Source: Bacillus pumilus (GTDB lineage Bacteria > Bacillota > Bacilli > Bacillales > Bacillaceae). Taken from it: a stretch of 64,000 nucleotides of DNA. Both the position numbers and the translations under genes were made by a program. Positions 62,248-64,000 of this stretch are shown in pieces (the stretch's first letter is position 1; each line of letters begins with the position of its first letter). Under the pieces are notes generated by a model. It saw only the letters and a list, made by a program, of their open reading frames with translations, was not told the DNA's origin and searched no databases. The DNA is taken from positions 3,038,001 through 3,102,000 of the forward strand of contig NZ_CP027116.1 of assembly GCF_003431975.1 (NCBI RefSeq), written 5' to 3'.

Positions 62248-63099
62248 CTAACTAAATAAATCTAACTGCTTCGGAGAAAGGCTTGAATACGTCATATCCA
62301 GCAAATCAATCATCTGCTGGCCGTTCGTCGCTGCATCTCCGCCGGAGTTATTATTAAACACGACATAGACATCTTTTGATTGCTGATGCAGAATGTCGAG
62401 ATTCTTTTTCCACTCTTTTAATTCAGCTTCATTGTATAAATATAAGTATCGCACTTCACGCCAATTCTCATGGTCTGCGGGGTGAAGCCAGCCCTGCTTA
62501 TTTCTTCCGTGAAAACGGACCAAGGTTTTTTCACGGTGTGTAGCTTGTATGACTGGTGGAATGGAGCCTTCTCCAACTTGCGGCTCATCACAAACAGAAT
62601 GAATCCACCCTTCTTTTTCCATAAAGGACAAGGTCTGTTCATAAAATTCATCTGAGAACCATGTGCGGTTTCTGAATTCGAGGGCACATGGAATATCTCC
62701 CATCTTCTCTTTACACCATCTTAAATAATGGACGTGCTCTTTTTTGCAATCAAACCATGGGGGAAATTGAAACAGGACCATGGCTAGTTTCCCTTCACGA
62801 ATAAGCGGGGTCAGTGAAAGAATAAACGCGTCAAACATGTCTTCCTTCGAAGCAAACGGAATGTCACCCCTCTGATGGCCGGTCATTCCTTGATATGCTT
62901 TTACGACAAATTGAAAGGCATCTGGCGTATCCTTGATCCACTTTTCATGATTACGCTCAGGCTGAACCGCATAAAAGCTCGCATCCAGCTCCACAATGGG
63001 AAACGTAGACGAATAGTGAAATAGCTTTTGCGCGCTGCCGATTTTCGGCGGATAAAGACTGTCATGATCTCCCCAGCCAGTTAATCCGATATAAATCAT
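62248..63099 (-). CDS. yunF: DUF72 protein YunF
   Basis: 283-aa TIM-barrel-type protein of the DUF72 (YecE) family, unknown function. The pattern IYIGLTGWGDHDSLYP, PIVELDASFYAVQP, FQFVVKAYQGMTGHQRG, ALEFRNRTWF and FNNNSGGDAATNGQQMIDLL is diagnostic. ATG 63099 follows GAGGTGAG. In B. subtilis yunE lies between yunD and yunF; here yunD follows yunF directly after 63 bp. Confidence 0.9.
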   Translation of the reverse strand: MIYIGLTGWGDHDSLYPPKIGSAQKLFHYSSTFPIVELDASFYAVQPERNHEKWIKDTPDAFQFVVKAYQGMTGHQRGDIPFASKEDMFDAFILSLTPLIREGKLAMVLFQFPPWFDCKKEHVHYLRWCKEKMGDIPCALEFRNRTWFSDEFYEQTLSFMEKEGWIHSVCDEPQVGEGSIPPVIQATHREKTLVRFHGRNKQGWLHPADHENWREVRYLYLYNEAELKEWKKNLDILHQQSKDVYVVFNNNSGGDAATNGQQMIDLLDMTYSSLSPKQLDLFS

Positions 63100-63420
63100 G
63101 TTTCTCACCTCTTGCGACTCTCATGTATAGACGGCTTCCTCACATCAAAGCCTTTGTTTCTTGTGATACCCATCTTTCTGAAAGAAATTCTTCTGTCTAC
63201 AACATATCACATTTACCCGTAATTCTGAATGAAGATGACTGATGGTATGTGATTTTGTCCTGGCGCTCTGTTTGTTTGTCATATTCATTGACAACTTTCT
63301 ATCTAAAATCAATTGAGCTGATAACATAAAATGCATATCAGAGATGTTGACAGTGATTGTCCATTTTTTTATTCATCTTCACCAAAAGCTTTAGCTCTCA
63401 GTAAAGGAGACCTAGTGGAT
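63100..63420. promoter_or_regulatory. Divergent gap yunF / PucR-like gene
   Basis: 321 bp without a gene I can support. A possible plus-strand promoter has TTGACA (63347-63352), a 17-bp spacer and a weak -10 TATTCA (63370-63375); the Shine-Dalgarno AAAGGAG for the downstream gene is at about 63402. Confidence 0.4.
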
Positions 63421-64000
63421 ATGAACATAGACGATAACCTGTTTGAAGCATTACAAAAAATGGCCGCAAGGATTCACAAGCCCGTCTATTTATGTAACCA
63501 GCATGGACGTATTCTCTACACATCAAACACCATCATGACGAGCCCAGATTGGATTCACATGCTCCCCTTTTTTCAAAGTAGGACACCCCATTATTTTTCG
63601 ACGATATATGCGAAGCAAACCTTTTCCATCTTTCCGATTGATCTAACTGAACTAGAATGTGAGTATCTAGTCTCCCTTTCCTTCATTCCTCCGCAGGATG
63701 AAGCACTGCATGTCATAATTAAACATGCCATAATTGAAATATCGATATCTCGAATGAGACAATATACTGCCCGGCAAACAGCCAAGCGTGCCAGAAATGA
63801 AGGATTTCGCAGATGGATAGAGAGCGCTTCGACTTCTCAGCAAGACGCTGCAACCGTTGCACAGGCATTTGGATTAAGCGTCGATAAGAGCTATCTATGC
63901 ATGGTCTGTCAGCTTGATCAGCGTCGTGAGACCACTCAATTCTTAAAGCACCAACTGCTTTTAGATCAAGTCGTTGATTTGCTCGACAGCGCACTTCCAA
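63421..64000 (+). CDS. PucR/CdaR-like transcriptional regulator, 5' part (runs off the window)
   Basis: The frame is open from ATG 63421 to the window end (193 codons) with no stop. The product begins MNIDDNLFEALQKMAARIHKPVYLCNQHGRILYTS and continues through an N-terminal sensor-like region. The later part (RNEGFRRWIESASTSQQDAATVAQAFGLSVDKSYLCMVCQLDQRRE) resembles the start of the degenerate GGDEF domain of PucR/CdaR/AdeR-type regulators. The diagnostic C-terminal helix-turn-helix lies outside. AAAGGAG is 11 nt upstream; GTG 63415 is also possible. In B. subtilis the purine catabolism genes with pucR lie close to this place. Confidence 0.6.
   Translation, partial: MNIDDNLFEALQKMAARIHKPVYLCNQHGRILYTSNTIMTSPDWIHMLPFFQSRTPHYFSTIYAKQTFSIFPIDLTELECEYLVSLSFIPPQDEALHVIIKHAIIEISISRMRQYTARQTAKRARNEGFRRWIESASTSQQDAATVAQAFGLSVDKSYLCMVCQLDQRRETTQFLKHQLLLDQVVDLLDSALP

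Noticed and set aside
63719-64000. 93-codon minus-strand frame at the window end
   Set aside because: It is antisense to the open plus-strand PucR/CdaR-like gene, which has a start, a ribosome-binding site and family-like sequence.
1-64000. CRISPR arrays, tRNA/rRNA genes, prophage
   Set aside because: On reading through the window I saw no regularly spaced repeats, no tRNA-like cloverleaf or rRNA sequence, and no phage structural or integrase genes. A tRNAscan or CRISPR search was not possible here.

Overview
The window is chromosomal DNA of a low-GC Gram-positive endospore former. Gene order and protein sequences follow the mrp to yun segment of the Bacillus subtilis chromosome, but at clearly less than species-level identity and with several insertions and losses. 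The best guess is the Bacillus pumilus group (pumilus/safensis/altitudinis). That is my inference from remembered family sequences, not from a search. I recognised no rRNA, tRNA, CRISPR array, prophage or complete insertion sequence.

Layout. 1-1137: end of the Mrp Na+/H+ antiporter operon (mrpEFG). 1235-6109: the quorum-sensing block on the minus strand, in transcription order degQ, comQ, comX, comP, comA, yuxO; comX is a 56-codon gene with a TTG start. 6615-13382: yuzC, the c-di-GMP phosphodiesterase pdeH, NAD salvage (pncA-pncB), yueI, yueH, two tandem yueG copies, yueF and yuzF. 13562-15046: an inserted secreted lipase-like gene. 15043-26430: yueE, yueD and the Yuk/Yue type VII secretion operon (yukE, yukD, yukC, yukB, yueB, yueC). 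26837-30026: adeR-ald (alanine catabolism) and bioY with a BirA operator. 30092-38067: a Spo0M-family gene, yuiF, pepA, yuiD, yuiC, yuiB, yuiA, yumB. 38068-46231: yumC, two unrecognised small genes, a MerR regulator with a DUF2268 zinc peptidase, then yutM, dapF, yuzB, yutJ, a small WYL-like gene, yuzD and yutI. 46280-51645: yuxL and the threonine operon hom-thrC-thrB. 51951-63099: a hydroxyacid dehydrogenase, yutH, yutG, yutF, yutE, yutD, yutC, lipA, lytH, a small membrane protein, yunB, yunC, yunD, yunF. 63421-64000: the start of a PucR/CdaR-like regulator that runs off the window.

How the genes work together. ComQ prenylates and processes ComX; ComP senses it and phosphorylates ComA; ComA activates targets, and a ComA-box-like sequence lies upstream of degQ, which feeds the DegS-DegU system. 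The yuk/yue operon encodes a complete Bacillus type VII secretion machine with its WXG100 substrate, and its YueB subunit carries a divergent, low-complexity ectodomain. A scattered set (yutM, yutI, lipA, yumC, yumB, yutJ) covers Fe-S delivery, lipoate synthesis and pyridine-nucleotide redox.

Most unusual items: a 70-bp interspersed repeat present twice (32508-32577 and 51868-51937), both times embedded in a transcription terminator with the flanking terminator sequence duplicated; the divergent comX; yueD, whose conserved N-terminus is only reachable from an ATT start codon; the YueB variable region; tandem yueG; and the accessory MerR-peptidase pair.
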